Shown here one piece after another: positions 28,063 through 36,862 of a DNA stretch of 64,000 bases (position 1 is the first letter of the stretch; the number at the start of each line of letters is the position of its first letter). The stretch spans positions 5,725,153 to 5,789,152 of the forward strand of contig CP047152.1 in the NCBI GenBank assembly GCA_041879295.1. The letters run 5' to 3'. This stretch comes from Pseudomonas putida (lineage in GTDB: Bacteria > Pseudomonadota > Gammaproteobacteria > Pseudomonadales > Pseudomonadaceae). A model generated the notes under the pieces. The model was not told the DNA's origin. It ran no database searches and worked only from the letters and a program-made list of their open reading frames with translations. The translations under genes and the position numbers were made by a program.

Positions 28063-28470
28063 GTGGAAGAAGTGATCGAACAACTCCGTGAAGCGAATGA
28101 GCCGGTACCGGTGCCCTTGGAGCTTCCCGACGAAGACCAACTGGTAGAGATCGAAGAGCAGCTGTTCATCAATATTCCATTCGTGTTCAAAGAGTTTCTG
28201 CTGACCGTAAGTGATGTGGTTTACGGCTCCCTTGAGCCTGTTACCGTCACTGATCCGCAGTCGCACACCTACCTGCCAGATGTGGCATCCAATGCCTGGG
28301 ATGCCGGCGTACCGCGTGACCTGATTCCGCTGTGCCAGGACGGCGACAATTACTATTGCGTCGAAGAAGACGGCACCGTGGTGCTGTGGGATGCCGAAGA
28401 GGAAATTGTCGGCGAAGACAGCTGGGAATCGGTGTGGCACTGGGCGCGAGATGTTTGGCTGGAGAGCTGA
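28063..28470 (+). CDS. SMI1/KNR4 family protein
   Basis: 135 residues, acidic. SUKH/SMI1-KNR4 fold with the family core IEEQLFINIPFVFKEFLLTV near residue 29, a YGSLEPVTV turn, and the C-terminal EEEIVGEDSWESVWHWARDVW. The start is a GTG at 28063 with AGAGGAAG 10 nt upstream. Many SUKH proteins are immunity proteins for polymorphic toxins, but here no toxin gene is adjacent and base composition is normal, so this looks like a core-genome member of unknown function. Confidence 0.85.
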   Translation: MEEVIEQLREANEPVPVPLELPDEDQLVEIEEQLFINIPFVFKEFLLTVSDVVYGSLEPVTVTDPQSHTYLPDVASNAWDAGVPRDLIPLCQDGDNYYCVEEDGTVVLWDAEEEIVGEDSWESVWHWARDVWLES

Positions 28471-28624
28471 TCGCTAGAGCCTATAGAGAAGCTCGCGATC
28501 TGAGGCAGGAAAAATGACGTCTTAGCGCGTCAAGGTCGTTAAATCGCCAGGCTTTCCACGCCTGGCGACATCGCTATAGCCCATCTTCTCGGCGAACGGG
28601 AGATCTTGCCTCGGGCGCAACCCC

Positions 28625-30385
28625 TCAGTGCGAGTTTTCGCGACTGTTCTCCAGCGTCTCCAACAACGCGATCTGCATGCGCGTGTGCACGCGGATGAAC
28701 CAGCGCCACAACAACGCCACCACCACCGCAGCCACCACGGCAATCACCAGCAGCAATTCGCTGGTGGGCAGAATGCTGGCGGACAATGCCGACAGCAGCA
28801 GGAAAATCACCAGCAGCGACAACAGCGGGATCACTTCGGCGATCACACGGCGCACGCGCTGGGTATGTCGCCCGGCCATTTCCGGCTTCACGCCCATCTC
28901 TGCCAGTAGCATCGAGAGTGCCTTTAGCTTGCGGTACGCGGCGATCAGGAAAGGCAGTGACAGCAGCAATGCAGCCCCCCAAATGATGGCCTTCTGCTGG
29001 CTTACATCGCTGACCCACTCACTGAGCCAATTGCCGATACGCCCTGCAAAGTAGCCGCCACTGAAGAAGATGGCGATCACCAGCGCCAGGTTCACCCCCA
29101 CCTGCAACAGGATGCGCCGGATCATCGCCGCCAGCATGGCACTCTCGCCCTGCGGCTGGATGTTGCGCAACCACTCACCATATAAAGACAGCACGCGTGC
29201 GAGGCGAGCGGGCACCACATTGCCCAGTTTCTGCGACAACGGGTCAGCCGCGCGGATCAGGTAGGGTGTCAGCAGCGTAGTGATTGCCGATACTGCCACC
29301 GCCACCGGGTAAAGGAAGTCGCTGGTCACCTGCAGGGTCATGCCCAGCGCGGCAATGATGAAGGAGAACTCGCCGATCTGCGAAAGCCCCATGCCAACAC
29401 GCAGTGACGTGCGCCCATCATTACCGGCAATGAACGCCCCCATGCCACAAGACAGCATCTTGCCCAGTACCACCGCCAACGTAATGACCACGATCGGCCA
29501 GGCATAGTCGAGGAGCACCTGAGGGTCAATCATCAGACCAATGGCGACGAAGAAGATGGCGCTGAAAAGGTCGCGTACGGGCTCGATCAAGCGTTCAATT
29601 TTCAATAGCTGCCGTGATTCGGCCATGATCGCGCCAATCAGGAAAGCGCCTAGCACCATGCTGTATTCCAGCTTCACTACCAGCAGGCAGAAGCCGAAAC
29701 ACAGGCCCAGAACGGTGATCAGCAACATTTCGTTGCTTTCGAACCTGGCGACGTAGGCCAATAACCGCGGCACCAGCAAAATACCGATGACGAGGGCGAC
29801 GATCATGAACAGCGACAGTTTGCCGACAGTGGAGAACACCTCACCCGAGCTGACCGTGCCGCTGACCGCGATACCTGACAGCAGGGCAATGATACCGATG
29901 CCAAGAATGTCCTCGACGATCAACACGCCAAAAATCAGCTGGGCAAAGCGCTCGTTCTTCATCTTCAAGTCGTTGAGCGCCTTGACGATGATGGTGGTGG
30001 AGGAAATGGCCAGGATGGCGCCCAGGAACAGTGAATCCATGGTACTCCAGCCAAACCAGCGGCCAATCTCGAAGCCGATCCAGATCATCAGCACGATTTC
30101 CAGAAACGCTGCGATAAATGCCGTGGCGCCGACCTTGAACAGCTTGCGCAGGCTGAACTCGAGCCCCAGACAGAACATCAAGAATATAACCCCCAGTTCG
30201 GCGAGGATCTTGATGGTTTCTTCGTCATGAATCAGACCGAACGGGGGGGTGTGCGGGCCAATGATGAAGCCGGCGACAATGTAACCCAGCACCACCGGCT
30301 GTTTGAGGCGGTGAAAAAGAATGGTGACGACGCCAGCGATCAGCATGATGACTGCCAAGTCCTGGATGAAGCTGATGGCATGCAT
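28625..30385 (-). CDS. Monovalent cation:proton antiporter-2 (CPA2) family, Kef/YbaL-like
   Basis: 586 residues with about 12 membrane segments in the Na_H_Exchanger domain. Diagnostic stretches: GYIVAGFIIGPHTPPFG near residue 36, LGVIFLMFCLGLEFSLRKL near 62 and GMGLSQIGEFSFIIAALGM near 340. No C-terminal TrkA-N nucleotide-binding domain is present; instead a second hydrophobic part is followed by a short basic tail, so it is a short, regulator-less version. ATG 30385 has AAGGAG 10 nt before it. It probably exchanges K+ or Na+ for H+; ion choice is unknown. Confidence 0.87.
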   Translation of the reverse strand: MHAISFIQDLAVIMLIAGVVTILFHRLKQPVVLGYIVAGFIIGPHTPPFGLIHDEETIKILAELGVIFLMFCLGLEFSLRKLFKVGATAFIAAFLEIVLMIWIGFEIGRWFGWSTMDSLFLGAILAISSTTIIVKALNDLKMKNERFAQLIFGVLIVEDILGIGIIALLSGIAVSGTVSSGEVFSTVGKLSLFMIVALVIGILLVPRLLAYVARFESNEMLLITVLGLCFGFCLLVVKLEYSMVLGAFLIGAIMAESRQLLKIERLIEPVRDLFSAIFFVAIGLMIDPQVLLDYAWPIVVITLAVVLGKMLSCGMGAFIAGNDGRTSLRVGMGLSQIGEFSFIIAALGMTLQVTSDFLYPVAVAVSAITTLLTPYLIRAADPLSQKLGNVVPARLARVLSLYGEWLRNIQPQGESAMLAAMIRRILLQVGVNLALVIAIFFSGGYFAGRIGNWLSEWVSDVSQQKAIIWGAALLLSLPFLIAAYRKLKALSMLLAEMGVKPEMAGRHTQRVRRVIAEVIPLLSLLVIFLLLSALSASILPTSELLLVIAVVAAVVVALLWRWFIRVHTRMQIALLETLENSRENSH

Positions 30386-30724
30386 GGCGTGATACTCCTT
30401 ATCTCGTCTTTTTATGAATGCCTGGTCAGACCGCTCCTGCCGAGGCAACCCTGAGCGAGCAGCAAGTACATACTGTATTGAATGCAGCGACGCCCATGTT
30501 GCATGGGCGCACTCAGGTTAACATCGCACTCCGCCGCTAAAAGTCGGTGCAATATGCAGAAACAGATCGGCTGGAAAAGCGCTCGTGATGGCATGATCAG
30601 CGTGACGACAGCGCGCCAGCCAACGTCCCGTATCAGCAAGGCAAATTCAAAGAGGGGAACAGAAGTGTCAGCAGATAACGCCCTCCATTCGCCCGATTCA
30701 GCGCAACCTCACCGTGAGCACACT
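30386..30724. other. Intergenic region between divergent antiporter and thioesterase genes
   Basis: 339 bp holding the two divergent promoters. One palindrome is visible, GCCCATG-TTG-CATGGGC at 30491-30507. A GTG at 30665 with AGGGGAACA in front opens a 20-codon extension of the downstream thioesterase and may be its true start. Confidence 0.5.
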
Positions 30725-31210
30725 ATGGAACCTGGAAACGCCCAGCTGAGCATGACCGTCCTGATGACCCCGGACATGGCCAACTTTTCTGGCAACGTAC
30801 ATGGCGGCACCCTGCTCAAGTACCTCGACGAAGTGGCTTATGCATGCGCCAGCCGTTATGCCGGCAGCTATGTGGTGACCCTGTCGGTCGACCAGGTGAT
30901 CTTCCGTGAACCCGTACATGTGGGTGAACTGGTGACCTTCCTGGCGTCAGTCAACTACACCGGCAACACTTCGATGGAAGTTGGCATCAAAGTTGTGACC
31001 GAGAACATTCGCGAGCGCTCGGTGCGCCATTCCAACAGCTGCTTCTTCACCATGGTCGCGGTCGATGACAACCGCCGCCCAGTGCCGGTGCCGCCGCGCC
31101 AGCCGTACAGCAGCGAAGAAAAACGCCGCTTCCTGCAGGGCCAGCAGCGCCGGCAGATCCGCCAGGAACTGGAAAAGCGCTACCAGGACCTGAAAACCGA
31201 CGCCATTTAA
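30725..31210 (+). CDS. Acyl-CoA thioesterase (hotdog, BFIT/YciA group)
   Basis: 161 residues from ATG 30725. The active-site region [19 protein letters not shown] at residues 17-35 carries the catalytic Asp; [19 protein letters not shown] is the second strand pair. The C-terminus is a charged helix ([19 protein letters not shown]) that commonly mediates oligomerisation. Hydrolyses acyl-CoA. A GTG start at 30665 has a better ribosome binding site and would add 20 hydrophilic residues. Its stop overlaps the convergent pdxY stop by 4 bp. Confidence 0.9.
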   Translation: MEPGNAQLSMTVLMTPDMANFSGNVHGGTLLKYLDEVAYACASRYAGSYVVTLSVDQVIFREPVHVGELVTFLASVNYTGNTSMEVGIKVVTENIRERSVRHSNSCFFTMVAVDDNRRPVPVPPRQPYSSEEKRRFLQGQQRRQIRQELEKRYQDLKTDAI

Positions 31211-32079
31211 AGCGCCAGCAACTGCGCCTCGAAGCGCACCCGTGGGTGCGCAATGCGGTCCTGGGCCCGTACCAGCTGCAATTCGTAGCTGGCGCAGGCC
31301 TGGGTTTCCAGCAGCACTTCATGCACTGCCGCAGCGGTGAACTCGAATGCCTGCACCCAGCTGTCGCCAAGCAGCACGCGGGCCAGGAACAGGCCTGAGG
31401 TCAGGTCACCCACCCCAACCGGCTGACGCGGGAACGCCAGCAGCGGGCGGCGCAGGTGCCAGCTGTGCTCGGCGGTCACCAGCAACATTTCGAACTGTTC
31501 TTCGGCCCGCCCGGGGTACGCCAGGTGCTTGACCAGTACAACCTGCGGCCCACGCTGCAGCAGGCTACGCGCCATGTTCACGCAATCCTCCAGCGACTGG
31601 GCGCGGCGCCCACAGAAGCTGTCCAGCTCCAGCTGGTTGGGGCACAGGATGTCCGCCGTGGCTGCCGCCTCGTCAAGCAGGAACTCACTGACTTCCGGCG
31701 GCACGATGCAGCCTTTTTCCGGGTGCCCCATGACCGGGTCGCACAGGTACAAGGCTTTTGGGTTTACCGCCTTGATCCGCTCGACGCCGGCCAGGATCGC
31801 TCGCCCTTGTTCGGCGCTGCCCAAATAGCCGGAAAGCACTGCATCGCAGTGGCCCAGCTCGCCGATGTTGGAAATGCCTTCCACCAACGCAGGAATTTGC
31901 GCTGGGGCAAGCACTTCACCCGCCCACTGGCCATACTGTGTGTGATTGGAGAACTGCACGGTATTGAGTGGCCAGGCATTGACCCCGATACGCTGCATGG
32001 GGAATACCGCGGCGCTGTTGCCGGCGTGGCCGAACACCACGTGGGACTGAATGGCGAGCAGGTGCGGGGTACGTTTCAT
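31207..32079 (-). CDS. pdxY: Pyridoxal kinase PdxY
   Basis: 290 residues, ribokinase-like. Phosphorylates pyridoxal for PLP salvage. Signatures are [22 protein letters not shown] at residues 10-31, [17 protein letters not shown] near 119, and the catalytic anion-hole region [17 protein letters not shown] near 222 with the base Asp. The family more often reads GDLF or GDLT before the Ala/Ser, so the site is normal. Start ATG 32079 gives the typical PdxY length; frames further upstream match nothing. Confidence 0.94.
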   Translation of the reverse strand: MKRTPHLLAIQSHVVFGHAGNSAAVFPMQRIGVNAWPLNTVQFSNHTQYGQWAGEVLAPAQIPALVEGISNIGELGHCDAVLSGYLGSAEQGRAILAGVERIKAVNPKALYLCDPVMGHPEKGCIVPPEVSEFLLDEAAATADILCPNQLELDSFCGRRAQSLEDCVNMARSLLQRGPQVVLVKHLAYPGRAEEQFEMLLVTAEHSWHLRRPLLAFPRQPVGVGDLTSGLFLARVLLGDSWVQAFEFTAAAVHEVLLETQACASYELQLVRAQDRIAHPRVRFEAQLLAL

Positions 32080-32199
32080 GCGGGAGGTTTCCAAAGCTGT
32101 TTCAAGGATTGTGCGCAGCGCAGTATGAACTCGATTGCTACCTGTACGACAGGCCAGGAACGCAGTTAAGCTGGATCTACCTGTTTGGAGCATATGCAA

Positions 32200-32592
32200 A
32201 TGTTGACCCTGGAGAACCTCTTCGTCCTGATGCTGGTAGCCACGGCAGGCGCTTGGTTGTGGCACAACCATGGGTTGCGTGAAAAGGCCCTGGAACGGGT
32301 CAAACAGCATTGCGCCAAACTCGACCTGGAGTTGCTTGACGATGCCGTAGCGCTCAAACGCATCGCCTTTGTCCGGGATGCCAATGGCCGAAAGCGCCTG
32401 GCACGCGTCTATGCCTTCGAGTTCACCGTCACGGGTGAGCAACGTCACCCCGGCACCGCGACCCAGTTCGGCGCCCACAGTGTGCAGATCGAACTGGCGC
32501 CCTACCCGTTCGAAATCAAGACCCCACCACGCGCCGACAACGTCATAGAGATGCAGCAATGGCGCCAGGAACACAACCGCTGGCGCAACTGA
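32200..32592 (+). CDS. DUF3301 domain-containing membrane-anchored protein
   Basis: 130 residues. A single N-terminal membrane helix ([19 protein letters not shown]) is followed by the DUF3301 core, recognised by [20 protein letters not shown] and [21 protein letters not shown] 32200 has TGGAG 9 nt upstream; ATG 32194 would leave only 3 nt. Divergent from pdxY and ending exactly against the CobW-type gene on the other strand. Conserved in Pseudomonas, function unknown. Confidence 0.85.
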   Translation: MLTLENLFVLMLVATAGAWLWHNHGLREKALERVKQHCAKLDLELLDDAVALKRIAFVRDANGRKRLARVYAFEFTVTGEQRHPGTATQFGAHSVQIELAPYPFEIKTPPRADNVIEMQQWRQEHNRWRN

Positions 32593-33564
32593 TCAACTGA
32601 CGCGACATTCATTCAACCCGGCTTGCAACGCGGGTTGCGGTTGCGGCTGATCGAAAATCAGCTCGATACGGCTGTCCCTGCGCCAGTCGCTGGGCTGCCA
32701 AGCGGGCATATCCCCATTCAGCCCATTGAATGACCACCAGCCTTCCATGCTGTGGATAACGCCCTTCGCCCGTCGCCATGGCCATGCACATAAGAAAACC
32801 TTTAGCCGCTGTGGATAAAACTGTTGGCCAGGGTGCCATCGCCAGCCAATACTCCAACCGCCCTCCCCTTGCTGGACAAGGCAAATCGGCTGACTGGGGT
32901 CAGCCCACAGTGCTGCTGGGGCGATTGCAGGATTGTCGACAATCCTGCTTTTCAAAAACGGGCTGTCAACAATCTGTGGAGGCACCGTCGGGAGGCCGGC
33001 CAAAGGCAGCTGCCCTTGCACGGTCCACATGATCCTCTTTTCTTTAAATTTATTACTTATCAACAATTTATGTATTTCATCCACAGCCTCTGACTTATTA
33101 AAAACCACGCTTTCAGAGGCGTTGAAAGCCTGCTGTTGAGCCTCTGGAAGCGGCTCGTTTCGAGCCATGGCCTGGGCATCCACAACCATCAGAAGTGGTT
33201 GAATTGTCAGCACTCCAACCCAAGGCGCCTGTTGCAACTGAGCCAGCAGCTGCAACGGATGGCCCAGGCCGGAAGGTTCGATAAACAGCCGGTCAGGCCG
33301 GGATTTGCGCAGTAAACGGCCGAGGCCGACCTGAAACGGCATACCGTTGACGCAGCACAGGCATCCGCCCGCCACCTCGCCGATGGCGATGCCGTCTTCG
33401 TCACGGCTGAGCAAGGCTGCATCCAGGCCGACCAGGCCGAACTCGTTGATCAATACCGCCCAGCGCTCGTTTGCAGGGCGCTGGGCCAGCAAGTTACGGA
33501 TCAAAGTGGTCTTACCAGCACCCAGCGGGCCAGCAATTACATGGGTGGGAATGTTCTGCAACAT
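32593..33564 (-). CDS. CobW/COG0523 family GTPase (metal-chaperone type)
   Basis: 323 residues. GTPase motifs: Walker A GPLGAGKTTL at residues 12-21, the metal-binding GGCLCCVNG (CxCC) near 67, and a guanine-specificity motif that reads NKSE instead of NKxD. The C-terminal CobW_C domain is present but ends in a Pro/Gln-rich tail. A stretch around 33040-33110 is markedly A+T-rich for this genome and several TTATCCACA nonamers lie within the gene. Third gene of a zinc-associated cluster with the DUF1826 gene and zigA; likely delivers or handles Zn2+ during limitation, by family and context. Confidence 0.85.
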   Translation of the reverse strand: MLQNIPTHVIAGPLGAGKTTLIRNLLAQRPANERWAVLINEFGLVGLDAALLSRDEDGIAIGEVAGGCLCCVNGMPFQVGLGRLLRKSRPDRLFIEPSGLGHPLQLLAQLQQAPWVGVLTIQPLLMVVDAQAMARNEPLPEAQQQAFNASESVVFNKSEAVDEIHKLLISNKFKEKRIMWTVQGQLPLAGLPTVPPQIVDSPFLKSRIVDNPAIAPAALWADPSQPICLVQQGEGGWSIGWRWHPGQQFYPQRLKVFLCAWPWRRAKGVIHSMEGWWSFNGLNGDMPAWQPSDWRRDSRIELIFDQPQPQPALQAGLNECRVS

Positions 33565-33604
33565 GGCGTGGCTTCAGGCGGCGGTGATGCCTCACTATGC
33601 GCTG

Positions 33605-34231
33605 TCAGGCCAGCCAGTCAAGGCTGAGCAGCAAACGCCCCTGCTGTGCCGAAGGCGACCGATGAACCAGGCCTGCCCCTTCATTACCCCGCCATTTTTC
33701 GCCTTTAAGTATCGCCACCTCGCCGGCTTGCAGGTGCTGGATGTTATCCACAGATGGCTGAGCTGTGTGTAACTCACTACGACAGCTATCCTGCTCTTGC
33801 AACCACTCGCTACCTGGGCCGACGTAAGTGGTGAGCAGGCGCAATGGCACGTTATCCACATGGAAACGCGGGCACATCGGAGCGTTCAGAACGCGCAAGC
33901 GCAAACCGATCCGTCGGGCGCCAACCAGACAGGTATAAGCCGCCACCAACCAGGTCACATCAGCAACGAAAGCTTCATATCCATGCAAATCCGCCGCTTC
34001 ACGCAGCAGATCTGCCAATACCGGCTTCTGCTCCTCGTCCACATCGATCACCCGCTGATCAGCCAAGGGCTGGCCAAGGCTGATCACCAATGCTGCAAAG
34101 TCCTCCAACTGTGGAGGCAAGCGCCGCCGCCATACGGCCAGATTCACGCCATCCTGCAGCACTCCGGCCAGCACCTGAGGCGTCTCGCCAAACACCTGAA
34201 AGATATCCACAGGCCGGTGCGCCAGGTTCAT
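33605..34231 (-). CDS. DUF1826 domain-containing protein
   Basis: 208 residues, one DUF1826 domain with its conserved block [19 protein letters not shown] near residue 120 and the closing [21 protein letters not shown]. The His/Asp pair in FHVDNV and the later His resemble a non-haem iron dioxygenase-like arrangement, but this is only suggestive. Its ATG overlaps the zigA stop by 4 bp (ATGA), so it is translationally coupled to zigA and probably shares Zur control. DUF1826 genes are often found beside COG0523 GTPases. No biochemical role known. Confidence 0.85.
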   Translation of the reverse strand: MNLAHRPVDIFQVFGETPQVLAGVLQDGVNLAVWRRRLPPQLEDFAALVISLGQPLADQRVIDVDEEQKPVLADLLREAADLHGYEAFVADVTWLVAAYTCLVGARRIGLRLRVLNAPMCPRFHVDNVPLRLLTTYVGPGSEWLQEQDSCRSELHTAQPSVDNIQHLQAGEVAILKGEKWRGNEGAGLVHRSPSAQQGRLLLSLDWLA

Positions 34232-35436
34232 GCTGCCGCCTCCTCATGCCATGGGCCAAATGGATCAGGTAGGCGCAACCAGCCCATGTGGCCCAAGTCC
34301 ATTTCTTGATCCGTCAACAGGCATGCATCGAGGGCTGTGGATAATTTTTCGAAGTCGATATTCTGCCCGATAAACACCAACTCCTGGCGGCAGTCACCAG
34401 TCTCAGCGGTCCAGTGTTTCAAGATCGCGGTCGTGTTATCCACATCCTGTGGCCACTGCTCGCGTGGCACGAAGCGCCACCAGCGGCCAGCCAGACCCTG
34501 TCGCATCATGCCGCCCGCTTGCGACCAGCTGCCAGCTTCCTGATATTTGCTGGCCAACCAGAAAAAGCCTTTGGAACGCAGCAGCCGTCCGTTGCTCCAG
34601 TCCGTGTGGATAAAGTCGTAAAAGCGCTGTGGATGAAGCGGCCGTCGAGCCTGCCAGGTCATGGCCGCGATACCGTACTCTTCGGTTTCTGGCACATGCT
34701 CACCGCGCAGCTCCTGCAACCAGCCTGGTGCTTGGGCCGCCTGATCGAAGTCGAACAGCCCGGTGTCGAGGATACGTGCCAGCGGCACTTGGCCCATGAC
34801 CATGGGTACGATCTGCGCCCGGGCATTGAGGCTGCGCAAAATGGCGATGAGTTCGTCGCGCTCATGTTGGCTGATCAGGTCGATCTTGCTCAGCAGCAGC
34901 ACATCTGCGAACTCGACCTGCTCGATCAGCAAATCACTGATCGACCGCTCGTCTTCTTCGCCCAACGTTTCACCGCGGCTGGCCAGGCTGTCTGCTGCCT
35001 GATAGTCGCGCAGGAAGTTCAAGCCATCGACCACGGTGACCATGGTGTCCAGCCGCGCCATATCAGACAGGCTGCGGCCTTGTTCGTCGCGGAAAGTGAA
35101 GGTCTCGGCCACTGGCAATGGCTCAGAGATACCGGTGGACTCGATCAGCAAATAATCGAAACGCCCTTCTTCGGCCAGCCGCGCAACCTCCTCAAGCAGG
35201 TCTTCGCGCAACGTGCAGCAAATGCAGCCGTTGCTCATCTCGACCAGTTTCTCTTCAGCGCGGTTGAGGCTCACATTGCGCTGCACCTCGCTGGCATCGA
35301 TGTTGATTTCACTCATATCGTTGACGATAACCGCGACCCGAAGGTTGTCGCGGTTGCGCAGCACATGGTTGAGCAGCGTGCTCTTGCCGGCGCCGAGAAA
35401 GCCGGACAGCACGGTGACGGGGAGACGATTGGACAT
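34228..35436 (-). CDS. zigA: Zinc-responsive COG0523 GTPase ZigA
   Basis: 402 residues. Walker [16 protein letters not shown] at residues 12-26, metal site [13 protein letters not shown] near 72, Walker B region [19 protein letters not shown] near 97, and SKIDL as the guanine motif. A large CobW_C domain follows, with [20 protein letters not shown]. ZigA-type proteins are made under zinc starvation and help maintain zinc enzymes. The Zur box 47 bp upstream supports that. Start ATG 35436 ([12 protein letters not shown]) chosen by homology. Confidence 0.9.
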   Translation of the reverse strand: MSNRLPVTVLSGFLGAGKSTLLNHVLRNRDNLRVAVIVNDMSEINIDASEVQRNVSLNRAEEKLVEMSNGCICCTLREDLLEEVARLAEEGRFDYLLIESTGISEPLPVAETFTFRDEQGRSLSDMARLDTMVTVVDGLNFLRDYQAADSLASRGETLGEEDERSISDLLIEQVEFADVLLLSKIDLISQHERDELIAILRSLNARAQIVPMVMGQVPLARILDTGLFDFDQAAQAPGWLQELRGEHVPETEEYGIAAMTWQARRPLHPQRFYDFIHTDWSNGRLLRSKGFFWLASKYQEAGSWSQAGGMMRQGLAGRWWRFVPREQWPQDVDNTTAILKHWTAETGDCRQELVFIGQNIDFEKLSTALDACLLTDQEMDLGHMGWLRLPDPFGPWHEEAAA

Positions 35437-35482
35437 GGCGAACCTCTTCAGGCAGACGCATTCGAAACGATGCATTGCATAA

Positions 35483-35497
35483 TGTTATAAGATAACA
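35483..35497. promoter_or_regulatory. Zur box between zigA and a divergent small exported-protein gene
   Basis: TGTTAT-AAG-ATAACA is a perfect interrupted palindrome of the Zur type (GTTATNNNATAAC). Its centre is 54 bp from zigA and 61 bp from the divergent gene, so it could control both. Confidence 0.8.
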
Positions 35498-35550
35498 ATA
35501 CACTTTCGCCAAGTGGTTCTCGACGGACGAGTGCTCACAGGGGATGAAAA

Positions 35551-35931
35551 ATGAATCTGCCACGCGTCATGGCATTGTTGTTGCTCACCATGCCCGCCTC
35601 GCTGTTGGCCATGCCGCAAGGCAGTAAATTGGCCCTCTGTACGCGAAGCGCGACGCTACTCGCCTGCCAGGACGGCAAAGGCAACTACTACAGCGTGCGC
35701 ACCGAAGGCACCACCTTCTACCTTCGCGGCTACGACTTCACCAGCCGCCGACTGTGGGCACAAACCAACAGCCGCTATGGCACGTTGACTTTTTTTACCG
35801 GCTTGGCCAGTGATGGTGAGACCTGGGTGGGTTACAGCCGTCGCGTAGGCTGGACCACCTTGAACCGCGTATCCAGTTCCAGCGGGGAGCGCTTCAAGGT
35901 GCATTGCAGCTTGATCGAGGGTTGCCGTTGA
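35551..35931 (+). CDS. Hypothetical exported protein
   Basis: 126 residues with a signal peptide (MNLPRVMALLLLTMPASLLA). The mature part is small, beta-rich by composition and has four Cys (LCTRSA, LACQDG, VHCSL, EGCR), likely two disulfides. No family recognised. An AGGGGATGAAAA sequence precedes the ATG. Divergent from zigA with a Zur box between, so it may belong to the zinc-limitation response. A hairpin terminator follows directly. Confidence 0.75.
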   Translation: MNLPRVMALLLLTMPASLLAMPQGSKLALCTRSATLLACQDGKGNYYSVRTEGTTFYLRGYDFTSRRLWAQTNSRYGTLTFFTGLASDGETWVGYSRRVGWTTLNRVSSSSGERFKVHCSLIEGCR

Positions 35932-35932
35932 C

Positions 35933-35957
35933 GCCTTCTTTTGTTTGGAAGGCTTTT
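35933..35957 (+). terminator. Putative terminator
   Basis: GCCTTC-TTTTGTTT-GGAAGGC stem followed by TTTTCC, just after the exported-protein stop. Confidence 0.6.
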
Positions 35958-36078
35958 CCTCTGCTGCCTATTTGCACGTCAGCTTCGAGCACTTGCTGAA
36001 AACGCCGGCCTTGATCAGCTCTCCGTCAGGCCGAAAAGCTAAGCCGCAACCACATCGAGGCAAGGACCGAAAATGAAA

Positions 36079-36094
36079 TGTTCCACGTGGAACT
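36079..36094. other. parS centromere site
   Basis: TGTTCCACGTGGAACT matches the 16 bp bacterial parS palindrome TGTTCCACGTGGAACA at 15 positions. It lies in the 271 bp gap between a small exported-protein gene and a DUF3617 gene, about 27.9 kb from dnaA, and would load the ParB encoded at 54578. Confidence 0.85.
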
Positions 36095-36202
36095 ATTCGT
36101 TTCCCGACCGACTCCTGGAACTACCCAGGCTCGGCTGCTCGAACGACAGCAGAGGCCTGCATGCCCACGACGGGGTTGCCACCAGCCATTGGTAATGGAA
36201 CT

Positions 36203-36730
36203 TCAGCTGCGCGGTTTGACCGCCCCGCAGTCATTGCCTAACCACACCGCACGCGTGTTCATGCTGCCTTGCTGCTGCACACCCGAAGCGTTGAACGTGC
36301 CACTGACCTGGGTGGTGAATTCCCGATCACTGAGGAATGTAGCCTTACCACTTCCCTGCGCCTTCGGGCAGCTGAACTGAAACTTCCAAACGTTACCGGT
36401 ACGGTCGGTAATCTTCTGCGTGCAGCCCGATTGCGGGTCTTGCAGAGGAATGTCATTCGTTGCCACCTGTTCTGGTGTCAGGCACGAACGCACACCCTTG
36501 CCACCTACACTGACCCCTTGTTTGGCCAACACCCCTTCCATCATTGCGCGCTGCTCGGGCGGCAGGTTTTTCAACTGGCCGAGCATGAATTCCATGTCGG
36601 GTAGCGGTTTGCCATCGACCAGCATGTTGCTGGTGGTCAGCTCCCACAAACCCGGTTGCAGCATCTGGGCTTGCACCAGCGGACTGCTCATGCCTAGGGC
36701 CAACGCCAACAGTGGCAGACGAATCTTCAT
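36203..36730 (-). CDS. DUF3617 domain-containing exported protein
   Basis: 175 residues. Signal peptide MKIRLPLLALALGMSSPLVQA, then the DUF3617 start LQPGLWELTTSNM, the QRAMMEGVLAKQG helix and a Cys-containing RSCLTPEQVA near residue 82. Cys residues recur at SGCTQ, SCPKA and DCGAV, suggesting disulfides. A periplasmic family of unknown function. Divergent from cls with 132 bp between. Confidence 0.87.
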   Translation of the reverse strand: MKIRLPLLALALGMSSPLVQAQMLQPGLWELTTSNMLVDGKPLPDMEFMLGQLKNLPPEQRAMMEGVLAKQGVSVGGKGVRSCLTPEQVATNDIPLQDPQSGCTQKITDRTGNVWKFQFSCPKAQGSGKATFLSDREFTTQVSGTFNASGVQQQGSMNTRAVWLGNDCGAVKPRS

Positions 36731-36862
36731 GGATGAACGCTCCTGGAAAAAAGCCGGTCAAACGGGCCGGACTGAGCCTTAGACGCCAAATCCACCTGCA
36801 GGTTGCAGGCGGACCGGGAACGTGTTCTGTTACCTCAAGTGTACTCGGCAAGCAGGATGCAT

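Noticed and set aside
28063..28470. SMI1/KNR4 gene as part of a toxin-immunity locus
   Set aside because: No toxin frame or mobile feature lies beside it and its base composition matches the core genome.
32034..32049. A second parS-like sequence around CACCACGTGGGAC in pdxY
   Set aside because: Only the central CCACGTGG core matches; flanks diverge too far from the consensus.
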